From positions 108,910 through 172,909 of IMG/VR virus record IMGVR_UViG_3300020156_000021: a stretch of DNA of 64,000 bases; one strand, written 5' to 3'. Positions within the stretch are counted from its first letter, which is position 1, and the number at the start of each line of letters is the position of its first letter. Of the stretch, positions 24,411 through 33,122 are shown in pieces. The translations under genes were made by a program, and so were the position numbers. This DNA comes from a virus. Under the pieces are notes generated by a model. The model ran no database searches. It was not told the DNA's origin and was given only the letters and a program-made list of their open reading frames with translations.

Positions 24411-24662
24411 TCACAATTTCTTTTTATCCAACGCAGCCATAAGTTTCTTTTTTAGTTCACCTTTAAATTCATCCTTTATATCATATACCAGTTCGGTAAT
24501 CGTTTCACTAATAACCTCTTCTATTTCAGAATTGCAGAAATACCATTCCTTACAATTTTCGATTTCATCTTTAAAACTATTAATTAGTATTTCTTTGAAT
24601 GCCTGTTTTATTTCTTTTTGTTCTTCTGAAGTAAAGATTGTTATTATATTATTCATAATCAT
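24411..24662 (-). CDS. helical hypothetical protein
   Basis: 83 residues, charged helical. Overlaps the end of the upstream gene by a few bases (coupled translation). A second ATG six bases on is also possible. Confidence 0.58.
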   Translation of the reverse strand: MIMNNIITIFTSEEQKEIKQAFKEILINSFKDEIENCKEWYFCNSEIEEVISETITELVYDIKDEFKGELKKKLMAALDKKKL

Positions 24663-24855
24663 TTATCCTTTCTAATAATAATTGTTTAATTACCCTTATG
24701 CTATCTGGAACCGTATTATCATATACTATCATTTCGTTTGTTTCTGTTCGATTATCACAGTTGTTAACAAAACAATATATATTATACACATTTTGTCTAA
24801 CCGAATTTATATCTTTTAATGCTGTTTCTATTTGTTTTTTAGTTAACTCCGTCAT
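24649..24855 (-). CDS. hypothetical protein
   Basis: 68 residues from the ATG behind AAGGAGG; an upstream TTG overlaps that site. Unknown. Confidence 0.58.
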   Translation of the reverse strand: MTELTKKQIETALKDINSVRQNVYNIYCFVNNCDNRTETNEMIVYDNTVPDSIRVIKQLLLERINDYE

Positions 24856-24869
24856 GATTAACCTCCTTA

Positions 24870-25010
24870 TCAAGCATGAAAATCCACAATCACATCTGAT
24901 TCAATTTCATCTGGTTCTATAATAATACCATCTGAGTTTAATAAAACATAACCTTTTCTTTTAAGATAATTAATAATATATTCTTTATCCACTTTCATTA
25001 AGTTTGACAT
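24870..25010 (-). CDS. 46-residue protein
   Basis: ATG at 25010 behind GGAGGG. Short helix then beta pattern with an acidic tail. Unknown. Confidence 0.5.
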   Translation of the reverse strand: MSNLMKVDKEYIINYLKRKGYVLLNSDGIIIEPDEIESDVIVDFHA

Positions 25011-25056
25011 AGTTCCCTCCTAATATGTTATAAATCCTTTCTTTTGTCACATTATA

Positions 25057-25305
25057 TTAATATCCGAATGCGTTTATCTGTGAAGCTATAGCAACACAAT
25101 CATAATGATATTCTGGTGCTGTTCTATAAACTTCATCTATTCCAGTCGATACATCTATAATCCTAAATACTTTAGCTGTATTTGCTATAGTTTTCAAATA
25201 TTCTAAATCATTACTCAGTATTAGTTGCTTCCACTTATAAGAATAATTATATGTACTAACTAGCTCAAGTCTTTCTAGAATATATCTATACTTTGTTTTT
25301 CTCAT
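25057..25305 (-). CDS. hypothetical protein
   Basis: 82 residues, rich in Tyr. Follows promoter 25341-25369. Unknown. Confidence 0.58.
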   Translation of the reverse strand: MRKTKYRYILERLELVSTYNYSYKWKQLILSNDLEYLKTIANTAKVFRIIDVSTGIDEVYRTAPEYHYDCVAIASQINAFGY

Positions 25306-25340
25306 TTTATATCACTACCAATATTTTTTATTTTAATATT

Positions 25341-25369
25341 ATTATATAATAGTAAAATAAATTCGTCAA
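25341..25369 (-). promoter_or_regulatory. promoter before 25057-25305
   Basis: TTGACG (25364-25369) and perfect TATAAT (25341-25346), spacing 17, minus strand. Confidence 0.65.
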
Positions 25370-25373
25370 GCAC

Positions 25374-25562
25374 TTACAGTAATTTTGATAGTAATTCTAT
25401 TTCCATCTTTTCACGATCACACCATTGATGTTTTAAACACTTATCTCTATCATACGTACAATTAAAACACATGCATTGTTTACACATATTCGTAGGCTCT
25501 TTATTATCTTGAAACTCTGCACAATCATGACAATTAGTGTATTGTTCTCTCCAATCATCCAT
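25374..25562 (-). CDS. Cys-rich protein
   Basis: 62 residues with nine Cys in pairs (CHDC, CKQCMCFNC, CLKH, C), likely two or three metal sites. GGAGGTG site. Its stop lies just upstream of promoter 25341-25369. Confidence 0.62.
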   Translation of the reverse strand: MDDWREQYTNCHDCAEFQDNKEPTNMCKQCMCFNCTYDRDKCLKHQWCDREKMEIELLSKLL

Positions 25563-25636
25563 ATAAAAATAAACACCTCCATATTTTGACCAAACTACTG
25601 TTTTATGTTGTTATGTATTGGGGATTACTCCCCCTA

Positions 25637-25870
25637 TTAATACTCACCGCATATTGCTCTGCTCATTCTTTCTAAAAGTTTGTTTAATTCCCTATCATCA
25701 GACAATGCCTTATCATAGTAGCATTTGTTTTCAAGGTATACGTACAATTCAGACATTACAATATCCTTTTGTTCCTTATGCCATTTTAAATCTGATATAA
25801 TTTCCTTCAACCTTTTAAACTCATTTTCCACTTCATCAAATACTTTGTATTCCACACAACCTATTTTCAT
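25637..25870 (-). CDS. helical hypothetical protein
   Basis: 77 residues, mainly coiled-coil. A GGGG/CCCC hairpin follows the stop. Unknown. Confidence 0.58.
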   Translation of the reverse strand: MKIGCVEYKVFDEVENEFKRLKEIISDLKWHKEQKDIVMSELYVYLENKCYYDKALSDDRELNKLLERMSRAICGEY

Positions 25871-25931
25871 TATACAACCTCCTTATTATAATATATAATA
25901 AGAGACATTTAAATGAAATCATGGTTTTGTG

Positions 25932-26120
25932 TTAATCTGCAATATTTGTATTAATTAATTTTTTAAGTTCTACCATAGTCCCATGAGGCAAGCTATTTAT
26001 TAAACTGTTATATAAATTTCCTGCTTCTTTTTTGTAATCTACATCAATTTCACTACGAACAATTTTTATTTTTCGAGAACATCCTAGTTTAGTATGTAAT
26101 TCAATACTGTTATCAAACAT
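25932..26120 (-). CDS. small hypothetical protein
   Basis: 62 residues; C-terminal NSLPHGTMVELKKLI helix. ATAACAGGAGGG leader. Unknown. Confidence 0.58.
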   Translation of the reverse strand: MFDNSIELHTKLGCSRKIKIVRSEIDVDYKKEAGNLYNSLINSLPHGTMVELKKLINTNIAD

Positions 26121-26149
26121 AATACCCTCCTGTTATAGCCTGTCGGCTG

Positions 26150-26341
26150 TTATATGACTTCCATTAACCTATTCTTTAAATCATTAATAACATTTGTATA
26201 AGAATCAATCCTAGTTTTTATACAAGCAGTTTGTGTTGTATTCATTCTATTGACTTTTGCTTCTATCTCAATTGTCAATCTATTAACTTCAATCTCCAAC
26301 TCCTTGATATACTCTTCAACTTTTATTCTTATGTCCGACAT
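26150..26341 (-). CDS. coiled-coil protein
   Basis: 63 residues with clear heptads. ATAACAGAAAGGAG leader belongs to this gene. Unknown. Confidence 0.58.
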   Translation of the reverse strand: MSDIRIKVEEYIKELEIEVNRLTIEIEAKVNRMNTTQTACIKTRIDSYTNVINDLKNRLMEVI

Positions 26342-26380
26342 GATTTGCTCCTTTCTGTTATGATGAAATAATTGTTTTAT

Positions 26381-26557
26381 TTAAGCTTCTATTCTTTCCC
26401 AATTAATAAAATTATCAGTCCTATGTGACATTAAATAATGTCCAAGAATAGTATACACATCTACTCTCCCATTGTGCTGATTCTCTACTATGTATTTATC
26501 ACCCTTAGTTAATCCTCCCTCATTGGTATTAGCTACTACCTTATATTTATCATACAT
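26381..26557 (-). CDS. 58-residue protein
   Basis: ATG at 26557 behind AGGAG with an ATAACAGA leader. Beta-rich (KYKVVANT, GDKYIVENQHNGRVDVY in short pieces), SH3-like fold possible. Unknown. Confidence 0.55.
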   Translation of the reverse strand: MYDKYKVVANTNEGGLTKGDKYIVENQHNGRVDVYTILGHYLMSHRTDNFINWERIEA

Positions 26558-26589
26558 AATTTTTACTCCTTTCTGTTATGATAAAATTG

Positions 26590-26739
26590 TTAGTTGATGT
26601 TAATATTAATTATAACATCAAACCATTTATTACACTTTTTATTCTGACATTTTGCATTAACAGTCCAATCGTTAAGTTTTACAGTTTGTTTATTTCCACA
26701 ATGAAGGCACATTATAATTATTCTTTCTCTGTCTGGCAT
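26590..26739 (-). CDS. 49-residue zinc-ribbon protein
   Basis: ATG at 26739 behind GAAAGGATG. CLHCGNK and CQNKKCNKW resemble the Com-like zinc ribbon used in translational control by Mu-like phages, recalled only. Confidence 0.55.
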   Translation of the reverse strand: MPDRERIIIMCLHCGNKQTVKLNDWTVNAKCQNKKCNKWFDVIINININ

Positions 26740-26820
26740 ATTCTACATCCTTTCTATTTAAATCAAACCATCTTTTCATGCAATCTATTCTGGCTGCTGT
26801 TATACTAATTTTACCATATA

Positions 26821-27027
26821 TTAATCAAAATATATATAATAAACTTCTCCTTCTTCTTCCGGTTCTCCTGAAGTAAATTCAATACCAAGTAAATCAAGAA
26901 AATCAAATATAAGTTGATATGCTTCTGCATTTTCTGTTTGAATTTCTCCATTGTCCACCCATACGATGTCTGTTATTGTCTCTTTTTCATTTGCCTTATT
27001 GATTAAGTCAATAACCATTTGTTTCAT
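26821..27027 (-). CDS. small acidic protein
   Basis: 68 residues with acidic tail (GEPEEEGEVYYIYFD). GGAGG site. Unknown. Confidence 0.6.
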   Translation of the reverse strand: MKQMVIDLINKANEKETITDIVWVDNGEIQTENAEAYQLIFDFLDLLGIEFTSGEPEEEGEVYYIYFD

Positions 27028-27044
27028 TTATAATACCTCCACAA

Positions 27045-27344
27045 TTATTTTATGTTTGTATTATTAAAATTTAAAAATCCTTCCATATATGGTTTTGGAT
27101 TTTCCATCCATGCTATTACATTATTTGTTCTATCTTGTCCTATGTCATATAATCTTTCGCCTGTTATACTCATGACAGTATATGTGTCACAAACATTCTG
27201 CCGAATATTATCAATAAACCTCTGTCTATCAGAATACCAGAACAATTCCATTATATATCTTTGTTGGTCTTTTACTTCTACGGTACAAAGATACCATCCA
27301 TCATCTTTTGGCATAGAAGTATTAAATAAATTCCACATAATCAT
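27045..27344 (-). CDS. DUF551-like phage protein
   Basis: 99 residues (or 97 from the third codon). DDGWYLCTVEV near the start and VIAWMENPKPY near the end match the DUF551 pattern, as in 6930-7169. Preceded by the repeated CAATTGGACGGTTTT leader that also stands before the next upstream gene. Confidence 0.62.
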   Translation of the reverse strand: MIMWNLFNTSMPKDDGWYLCTVEVKDQQRYIMELFWYSDRQRFIDNIRQNVCDTYTVMSITGERLYDIGQDRTNNVIAWMENPKPYMEGFLNFNNTNIK

Positions 27345-27380
27345 TTCTCCTTCCTGTTATTGAATAAAACCGTCCAATTG

Positions 27381-27563
27381 TTAAATCTGTTTACATTGAT
27401 ACTCCCAAAAACCATTCCAATCTAATTTTCCAAAACCTCTTGTTAATGTATCTGCAATGCTTGTTGAATACCCTATTTCTATATTATTACATTTAATGTA
27501 TTCTTCCTGTTCTGCTATCGTCATACTATCCCACTCTTCAATACTAATTTTATACTTAGACAC
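27381..27563 (-). CDS. 60-residue protein
   Basis: Behind GGAGG; EEWDSMTIAEQEEYIK helix then aromatic tail. Unknown. Confidence 0.58.
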   Translation of the reverse strand: MSKYKISIEEWDSMTIAEQEEYIKCNNIEIGYSTSIADTLTRGFGKLDWNGFWEYQCKQI

Positions 27564-27619
27564 TTTTCCAACCTCCTATCTATTATAAATATGTTACAAA
27601 ACCGTCCAATTGTTCAAAC

Positions 27620-27796
27620 TCACAACAAGTTATATAGTACTATGAGGAATTTATTTATAAACAAATGATTGTTTTTATCGTCATTGCTCATATTTGCATA
27701 TATGTTGTGTAATGCAGTTATTCCTACAGGAATATTTTTATGAAGTCTCTTTGCCTCCAATGTGATTTCTTCAAACTTCCTTTCAAATGCATTCAT
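27620..27796 (-). CDS. 58-residue helical protein
   Basis: ATG at 27796 behind GGAGG. Amphipathic helices, no family. Confidence 0.52.
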   Translation of the reverse strand: MNAFERKFEEITLEAKRLHKNIPVGITALHNIYANMSNDDKNNHLFINKFLIVLYNLL

Positions 27797-27856
27797 ACTT
27801 TTACCTCCTGTTTTGTTATTTTAATATTGACACCAATCTGTTCATTTGTTATATTA

Positions 27857-28141
27857 TTAATAAGCACATACTAAATCATATATACCATATGAGAAAAACG
27901 TTCCGTCTTCAGAAAATGCTTGAATCATATATTCACACTCATGACATTTTCCGCACATATCTTTATTAGGACATTCTGATTTATCACGTAATTGATATTC
28001 AAGATTCATGTCTTTTAGTAAATGTGGTGTTATACATTTATAAACTTTTGCATTTTCTTTTCCAAATTGAATTATATCTTCATATACCGAGAACTCTTTT
28101 CCTTCTGCTTTGTCTAAAAATTCTTTTACCTTATTATTCAT
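27857..28141 (-). CDS. hypothetical protein with Cys cluster
   Basis: 94 residues with CPNKDMCGKCHEC at about residue 58-70, a likely zinc knuckle. Unknown. Confidence 0.6.
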   Translation of the reverse strand: MNNKVKEFLDKAEGKEFSVYEDIIQFGKENAKVYKCITPHLLKDMNLEYQLRDKSECPNKDMCGKCHECEYMIQAFSEDGTFFSYGIYDLVCAY

Positions 28142-28159
28142 ATCTCTATACCCCTTCTG

Positions 28160-28687
28160 TTATATCAACCAAACTAACATATCTTTACTTACCTTATCAA
28201 TTGCACCATTAATATTTTCTTTTACTGTTTGAATCATCATTGATCTAATATGTAATACTGCACTTTCTTTTCTTCCGGCATAGTCTTCAATATCCTTAAT
28301 TGTTATAGTTGCAAAATCCCTGTCCTCTAGCTGTTCAAGGATACCGCCACAATCGACCTTGTAAGTTGAAAAGCTTTGAGGCTTATCTGCAAATTTTTGT
28401 TCCATTGCTTCATAATATGCCTGGTTAATTGGATGAATATTGAATACTTTACGTCTAAACTCCATTGCTTTATCGTAGTTGTCTGACTTTGTGTACTTGT
28501 ATTCAAAATGTGAAGTATCAAGCTGCAATTCTGCTATACGATCTTTAATTACCTGTTTGGTTGTAGCTACTGTGTGATTAAGTCCTAAATTGTCGCATAC
28601 CTCTGTATAACGCTTTGACTTCTTGACAGCATCTACAAATTGTTGATATGTAACTGCTCTCCTACCTATCATTACTGCCTGTTCCAT
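28160..28687 (-). CDS. DNA-binding-like protein
   Basis: 175 residues. Residues 12-60 (FVDAVKKSKRYTEVCDNLGL then IKDRIAELQLDTSHFEYK) match the helical DNA-binding module that precedes HNH domains in many phage endonucleases, ending in the typical LDTSHF. No HNH follows. Probably a regulator or remnant. First gene behind promoter 28733-28761. Confidence 0.6.
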   Translation of the reverse strand: MEQAVMIGRRAVTYQQFVDAVKKSKRYTEVCDNLGLNHTVATTKQVIKDRIAELQLDTSHFEYKYTKSDNYDKAMEFRRKVFNIHPINQAYYEAMEQKFADKPQSFSTYKVDCGGILEQLEDRDFATITIKDIEDYAGRKESAVLHIRSMMIQTVKENINGAIDKVSKDMLVWLI

Positions 28688-28732
28688 AACTCATACCATC
28701 CTTTCAATTATTTTCTTTGTTTCTATGATATA

Positions 28733-28761
28733 AGTATAGCAAATTTCCGTTTTATTGTCAA
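28733..28761 (-). promoter_or_regulatory. promoter before 28160-28687
   Basis: TTGACA (28756-28761) and TATACT (28733-28738), spacing 17, minus strand. Confidence 0.72.
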
Positions 28762-28789
28762 TAGGTTTTGCAAATTATTTATTTTATGT

Positions 28790-29158
28790 TTATGCTAACA
28801 ATTTTTTAATTTCCGTCCCAAATTTGTAATTCTTTCCATCTGATCCTTTAGCTAACACAGGCATGGTTCTAGCTGAAGATTTAAAACCGTATAAAGTAAA
28901 TGTTTTGCCAGACATTGTAAACTTCTTTCCATAATCTTCAGGTTTAAAACCATATAGAAAAGCATATTTTTCAAATTCAGATTGCTCAAAAGACTTGCCA
29001 TTTACTTCTTTCTTGGATACCTGTAAATCAAGATTAAAACTATCATTAGTGTATTTAATTTTACCAGCTTTTATATTGACATTATATTTCTGTGCAATTG
29101 CCTGTAAAGCCTGTTCAGATTCTATTCTAAACGATTCAAACTGTTGTTTTGTAAACAT
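28790..29158 (-). CDS. phage hypothetical protein
   Basis: 122 residues from the ATG behind GGAGAG. The DYGKKFTMSGKTFTLYGFKSSARTMPVLAK stretch (in short form KTFTLYGFKSSARTMPV) is a pattern I recall from several Firmicute phage proteins of unknown role. SDGKNYKF near the end. Confidence 0.62.
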   Translation of the reverse strand: MFTKQQFESFRIESEQALQAIAQKYNVNIKAGKIKYTNDSFNLDLQVSKKEVNGKSFEQSEFEKYAFLYGFKPEDYGKKFTMSGKTFTLYGFKSSARTMPVLAKGSDGKNYKFGTEIKKLLA

Positions 29159-29239
29159 GATAAACACTCTCCTTTATTGTTTACATATTTTTACTGTACT
29201 CAAAATTATACTTTGGTTTAAACCTTGTGAAATTATATG

Positions 29240-29425
29240 CTACCATCTTATGCCGTTCCCAAATTGTATTTGTTCTAAATGATGATATGCTCTGTCCTCT
29301 GTCCAACCATATTTTTCAACCATAATTTTTAAAGCACAATCACCACAATATGTATCTTTACTATCATAAAATATTTCTTTTTCTTTTATAAATTTACCAC
29401 ACTTTTTACATCTGCATTTACTCAT
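29240..29425 (-). CDS. zinc-ribbon protein
   Basis: 61 residues from the ATG behind GAGG. CRCKKCGKF and CGDC give a zinc ribbon; the tail EDRAYHHLEQIQFG is helical. The longer reading overlaps the upstream gene. Confidence 0.6.
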   Translation of the reverse strand: MSKCRCKKCGKFIKEKEIFYDSKDTYCGDCALKIMVEKYGWTEDRAYHHLEQIQFGNGIRW

Positions 29426-29426
29426 A

Positions 29427-29678
29427 TTAAATCCTCTTTCCATTAACTTCGCAACTATCTTGATAAACTTCTTCAAACCACGCTTGTATTATTTCTCCAT
29501 TATCAGTGAATTCAATGTTAAACAATTCCCCTTTAATTTCTTCGTCTACATCTGTTACTTCATTTAATACAATAAACTTCCTACCGATTGATTCTTCATA
29601 TTGTTCATATGGAGTCCAAAAAGATTCCCTTAATTTATAATTTACTCTCTGTTCTACTGTTAACATTTTATTTTCCAC
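29427..29678 (-). CDS. hypothetical protein
   Basis: 83 residues, acidic. One base separates it from the next gene. Unknown. Confidence 0.58.
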   Translation of the reverse strand: MENKMLTVEQRVNYKLRESFWTPYEQYEESIGRKFIVLNEVTDVDEEIKGELFNIEFTDNGEIIQAWFEEVYQDSCEVNGKRI

Positions 29679-29722
29679 CTTTCAATTATTTTTTAAATTT
29701 ATTGAATCAACACCTTGTTTCA

Positions 29723-29959
29723 TCACAACCGATAATTTATAAATTCATCTTCTTCAGGTAAATTAGTTGTCACGTTGGCAATAAATAAACCTTCCTCATT
29801 CACTATCCTAGCTGATATATTTATTTCATTTCCATCTTCATCCCATCCCTTTATACCTTTTTCTAAATATAAATCCCATCCTTTTTCAATAGCTTCATCA
29901 ATAAACCTTTGATGTTGTTCTGTTACGCCCTTCATTGTTTCAGGATTATATCTTTTCAT
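29723..29959 (-). CDS. hypothetical protein
   Basis: 78 residues from the ATG behind AAAGGGG. The longer reading overlaps the upstream gene and lacks a site. Unknown. Confidence 0.58.
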   Translation of the reverse strand: MKRYNPETMKGVTEQHQRFIDEAIEKGWDLYLEKGIKGWDEDGNEINISARIVNEEGLFIANVTTNLPEEDEFINYRL

Positions 29960-30005
29960 ATTTTTATCCCCTTTCTTTTTACAAAAATTGTCCCATTTCA
30001 GTTCA

Positions 30006-30578
30006 TTAATCTTCATTATCTTTTTTCCAATTAGTAAATTCTTCACCTTTGCCATTTAGATAAATTTCTGTTGCATCGTCAAAATACCATGCTCTACTTT
30101 CCCAGTATTCTGATCCACTTTCCGTTGTTACCCAAGTTCCTTTGCACAGTTTAGTATAATTTGTACACATATCTTCGTCAATGTAATGGTATTCCGGGTA
30201 ATTTTCATCTTCTTTTACTGCATCTGTCGGACATTCCGCTAAAATATCCCCTTCGTCCATATCTGCAAATGCTACTTTTTTTGCTTCATCCCAACTATTT
30301 GCTTCAACCTTGTAAACCTGACTTATACATTCTCCTATTGATTGGTAATAATATGTTTTTACTTTACTTTTTTTCCAAATAGATGTCCCTTCCATGCCCT
30401 TAAGAAACATATACTCATTAAGTTCTTCCGCAGTATCACAATTTGTGTGATAATAATATTCGCCGTTTATCTTTTTGAGACATTCTGTATCAAATAATCC
30501 TGATTCAAGTTCATAATCTTCAATTTTTAAAGTTGCAATCTCTTTACTGTCATTGATTGCTGTTATTATAAGTTTCAT
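30006..30578 (-). CDS. acidic hypothetical protein
   Basis: 190 residues, rich in Asp/Glu, Tyr and Trp. WDEAKKVAFADMDEGDIL resembles a short helix-strand unit seen in other element proteins. Unknown. Confidence 0.6.
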   Translation of the reverse strand: MKLIITAINDSKEIATLKIEDYELESGLFDTECLKKINGEYYYHTNCDTAEELNEYMFLKGMEGTSIWKKSKVKTYYYQSIGECISQVYKVEANSWDEAKKVAFADMDEGDILAECPTDAVKEDENYPEYHYIDEDMCTNYTKLCKGTWVTTESGSEYWESRAWYFDDATEIYLNGKGEEFTNWKKDNED

Positions 30579-30636
30579 AGTAACCCTTCTTTCCGGCTGT
30601 TATCAGCCTAAATATTTAATCCAATATCTTACTCTA

Positions 30637-30909
30637 TTAAATCATAAACTTAGCAAAACCATCTACAGATTCAAAATAATCCCATTCATCTGGAGTGTTA
30701 TACTTAGAGCTTTCATAAAGTTCCATTAACTCTTTTTTGTTATCAATTTTATATCCTTTTTCTTCGGCTTCAGAAATACAGGCAGGTAAACTTATTATTA
30801 AATCTTCTGCCAACCATCCTTCACCGTCTTCATAAAAAACATTTCCCTGTGTATCTATTACTGCTATCCCATAACCACCATTTGATTTTACTGTAATAAC
30901 CATCTTCAT
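30637..30909 (-). CDS. hypothetical protein
   Basis: 90 residues; SNGGYGIAVIDTQGNVFYE opening, acidic. Unknown. Confidence 0.6.
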   Translation of the reverse strand: MKMVITVKSNGGYGIAVIDTQGNVFYEDGEGWLAEDLIISLPACISEAEEKGYKIDNKKELMELYESSKYNTPDEWDYFESVDGFAKFMI

Positions 30910-30949
30910 AAAAATTTCCTCCTTAATTTGATAAAATTCACCATTGCTG

Positions 30950-31219
30950 TTATAATATACTATAGTTTGGTTCTATATTTTCTAAAATAGATTCAAAATC
31001 AATATTTTTATAATCAAAATTTTTATCTATTAACAATATTGATTCATCCGGCATCCATTGTACAGGGTAGTTTAAATTTTCCATTTTAATATTAAAGCGT
31101 TTTACTATATCTTCAGCAATGATTTCCGCTTGTTCATCTGTTATATCTTCGCCATAGTAATCAGAATTTGATAACTCTGTCCACGAAAACTTACTTCCCA
31201 TTATTACCTTTTTAACCAT
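30950..31219 (-). CDS. hypothetical protein
   Basis: 89 residues; DITDEQAEIIAEDIVKRF helix. Unknown. Confidence 0.58.
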   Translation of the reverse strand: MVKKVIMGSKFSWTELSNSDYYGEDITDEQAEIIAEDIVKRFNIKMENLNYPVQWMPDESILLIDKNFDYKNIDFESILENIEPNYSIL

Positions 31220-31239
31220 TAAATAAAACCTCCTTTAAA

Positions 31240-31389
31240 CTAAACCTTTAAATAACAATCTTCATTTTCCAGATCAATTATCGGGTGCGTAGTTCCTCCA
31301 TTGCCTGTTGTTACGGCTTTACACATATAGATATAACCATCCTTATCTTCATGGGATATTGTGCATTTAGAACAATCTTTACATTTCAT
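31240..31389 (-). CDS. 49-residue zinc-ribbon protein
   Basis: ATG at 31389; CKDCSKC, C and C at wider spacing. Behind promoter 31443-31471. Confidence 0.55.
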   Translation of the reverse strand: MKCKDCSKCTISHEDKDGYIYMCKAVTTGNGGTTHPIIDLENEDCYLKV

Positions 31390-31442
31390 ACCGTCAACCG
31401 CCTTTCATATTCGTAAAATAATTTATTTACCTTACATTATTA

Positions 31443-31471
31443 ATTGTACTCCTATTCTTTCACGTTGTCAA
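31443..31471 (-). promoter_or_regulatory. promoter before 31240-31389
   Basis: TTGACA (31466-31471) and TACAAT (31443-31448), spacing 17, minus strand. Confidence 0.7.
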
Positions 31472-31493
31472 CTATTTTATTCGTATTTCCATA

Positions 31494-31757
31494 CTAATTT
31501 TTTAGTAGTTCTGTTATGGGTATTTGCAGTAAATCACAAAGTTTTAAAGCTGTTTCAAATGTCGGTATATTAAATTTATCTGATTTTCTCCAACCATATA
31601 TAGTCTGATCTGTTACCCTCATTTTTTCAGCAATGAATTTATTCTTGTATCCCGAAGCATCTATATGATATACAAGATTACTTTGTATAATTTTACGGTC
31701 TATTGTGTTATACTTCGACATTAATTCAATTAGTTGTTTCTGCTCATCCAGTGTCAT
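31494..31757 (-). CDS. XRE-type helix-turn-helix protein
   Basis: 87 residues; GYKNKFIAEKMRVTDQTIYGWRK then FETALKLCDLLQIPITELL is a full XRE helix-turn-helix. Next upstream of the region of the DUF262 gene, in the same direction. Likely a small repressor. Confidence 0.78.
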   Translation of the reverse strand: MTLDEQKQLIELMSKYNTIDRKIIQSNLVYHIDASGYKNKFIAEKMRVTDQTIYGWRKSDKFNIPTFETALKLCDLLQIPITELLKN

Positions 31758-31848
31758 GCTGTTATACCTCCATTAGTATTTATGTTACTGATTATATTAT
31801 ATCAAAATACCATCTATAAAGCTACCATAATATGTATAGTAGTTTTAT

Positions 31849-31868
31849 AAAGGGTATTTCTACCCTTT
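31849..31868. terminator. hairpin at the end of the DUF262 gene
   Basis: AAAGGGTA/TACCCTTT, 8 bp, loop of four, immediately after the stop. No U-tract on the minus strand. Confidence 0.45.
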
Positions 31869-31870
31869 TG

Positions 31871-33010
31871 TTATATAGTACAGGAATAAGCTTCAGTTAC
31901 CTCATGCGGTAAATATCTTGCAGATTCTTCCCATTCATCATCCGAAACATTGTCGTAAGTTTTTGACTCTGGTCTAATTACTTTTAGTTCCGGCTGTTTC
32001 TGTTCTTTTTTGAAATATGCCTTGTAATCTTCTGTTATAGCTGTTATACGTTTCTTGACGTTTTCAGCCTTTGCGGAACTACTTCCGGCTGCTGTGTTAT
32101 AAGTTTCACTTGTTGTAGCTGATTTTTTGCCGTTGAAGAAACTCATTACGAATTCGGATAACTGATCTACATTTATATTGTCATTTATTGATTGTATTGC
32201 TACAGGTACTAAAGACAATAAATGTGTACGTGTTATGATTCTTTTTGCAACTTTGCCGGATTCCTTATCCCCTACGCTGTTAATGTCGTTGTAAACATTG
32301 AATATTACATCATATGCCTTTGTAATCTGTTCCGCTTGCTGTTCTGTTATGTCAGCTTGTTCAATTAATGGACGGATAGACTTTGTTTCAAATGATGGAC
32401 TATCACTGTTAAGCAATGCCCAGGACTTGATAACTATATCCTCATTGGTATATTTATTGAGTGCTTTTTCTGTTAAGGCAGAAGTAAATATTTCATGTTG
32501 ACCGATTTCTTTTATTGTATCAATACTCTTTGCCTTTACCCTGGTTAGTTCAATTGCTGACAAGGGTTTTCCATTGTTGAGCCGGAAAAACATTTCTGTT
32601 ATTTCATCGTCTGTAATACCATCAAAGTAATATACTGTTAGGCTATAGTCTTTTATAGTATCTTGTAATTCTTCCGGCAATTGTTCAAAAGTTTTACCGT
32701 TAATATCAATTGTTTCATCTGATTCTGCTGTTACCTCTGGCACTCCTTTTATAGTGTATTTACCATTGATATAATCGGCTATAGCGTTTGATCTCTGTTT
32801 TCCATCTAAAAATTGATACAAGTTTTCATCTTTAGCTGCATAAAATGCCGGGATGGGATACCCTTCAATCATACTATGTATTAGCAAAGATTTTCTGTTA
32901 TTATCCCAACATAGACCCCTTTGAATTGCATTATCAAACTTAATACTTTCTTTCTCCATCATCTTTACAAGCTGTTTTGCTGACCATTGGATATTAGCTT
33001 TTTTTAACAT
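31871..33010 (-). CDS. DUF262 family protein (GmrS-like NTPase/ParB fold)
   Basis: 379 residues. The ParB/Srx-like core is clear: IQRGLCWDNNRKSLLIHSMIEGYPIPAFY (in short form WDNNRKSLLIHS), then QFLDGKQRSNAIADYI with the DGKQR box, and ELTRVKAK. DUF262 forms the N-terminal half of GmrSD-type restriction of modified DNA and of other nucleotide-hydrolysing proteins. No DUF1524 nuclease half is present, so a role in restriction, anti-restriction or DNA binding cannot be told. Behind an ATAACAGGAGG leader. Confidence 0.82.
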   Translation of the reverse strand: MLKKANIQWSAKQLVKMMEKESIKFDNAIQRGLCWDNNRKSLLIHSMIEGYPIPAFYAAKDENLYQFLDGKQRSNAIADYINGKYTIKGVPEVTAESDETIDINGKTFEQLPEELQDTIKDYSLTVYYFDGITDDEITEMFFRLNNGKPLSAIELTRVKAKSIDTIKEIGQHEIFTSALTEKALNKYTNEDIVIKSWALLNSDSPSFETKSIRPLIEQADITEQQAEQITKAYDVIFNVYNDINSVGDKESGKVAKRIITRTHLLSLVPVAIQSINDNINVDQLSEFVMSFFNGKKSATTSETYNTAAGSSSAKAENVKKRITAITEDYKAYFKKEQKQPELKVIRPESKTYDNVSDDEWEESARYLPHEVTEAYSCTI

Positions 33011-33098
33011 TGTATTACCCTCCTGTTATAATTTATTTTATTAATACCTTTTATAAAACCACCACAACAAATATTTAAATCTGTTATAGTGATTTTAT

Positions 33099-33116
33099 AA
33101 AGGGGATTAACCCTTT
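33099..33116. terminator. hairpin at the end of 33123-34001
   Basis: AAAGGG/CCCTTT with a 6-base loop beside the stop codon, no clear U-tract. Confidence 0.4.
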
Positions 33117-33122
33117 AAGATT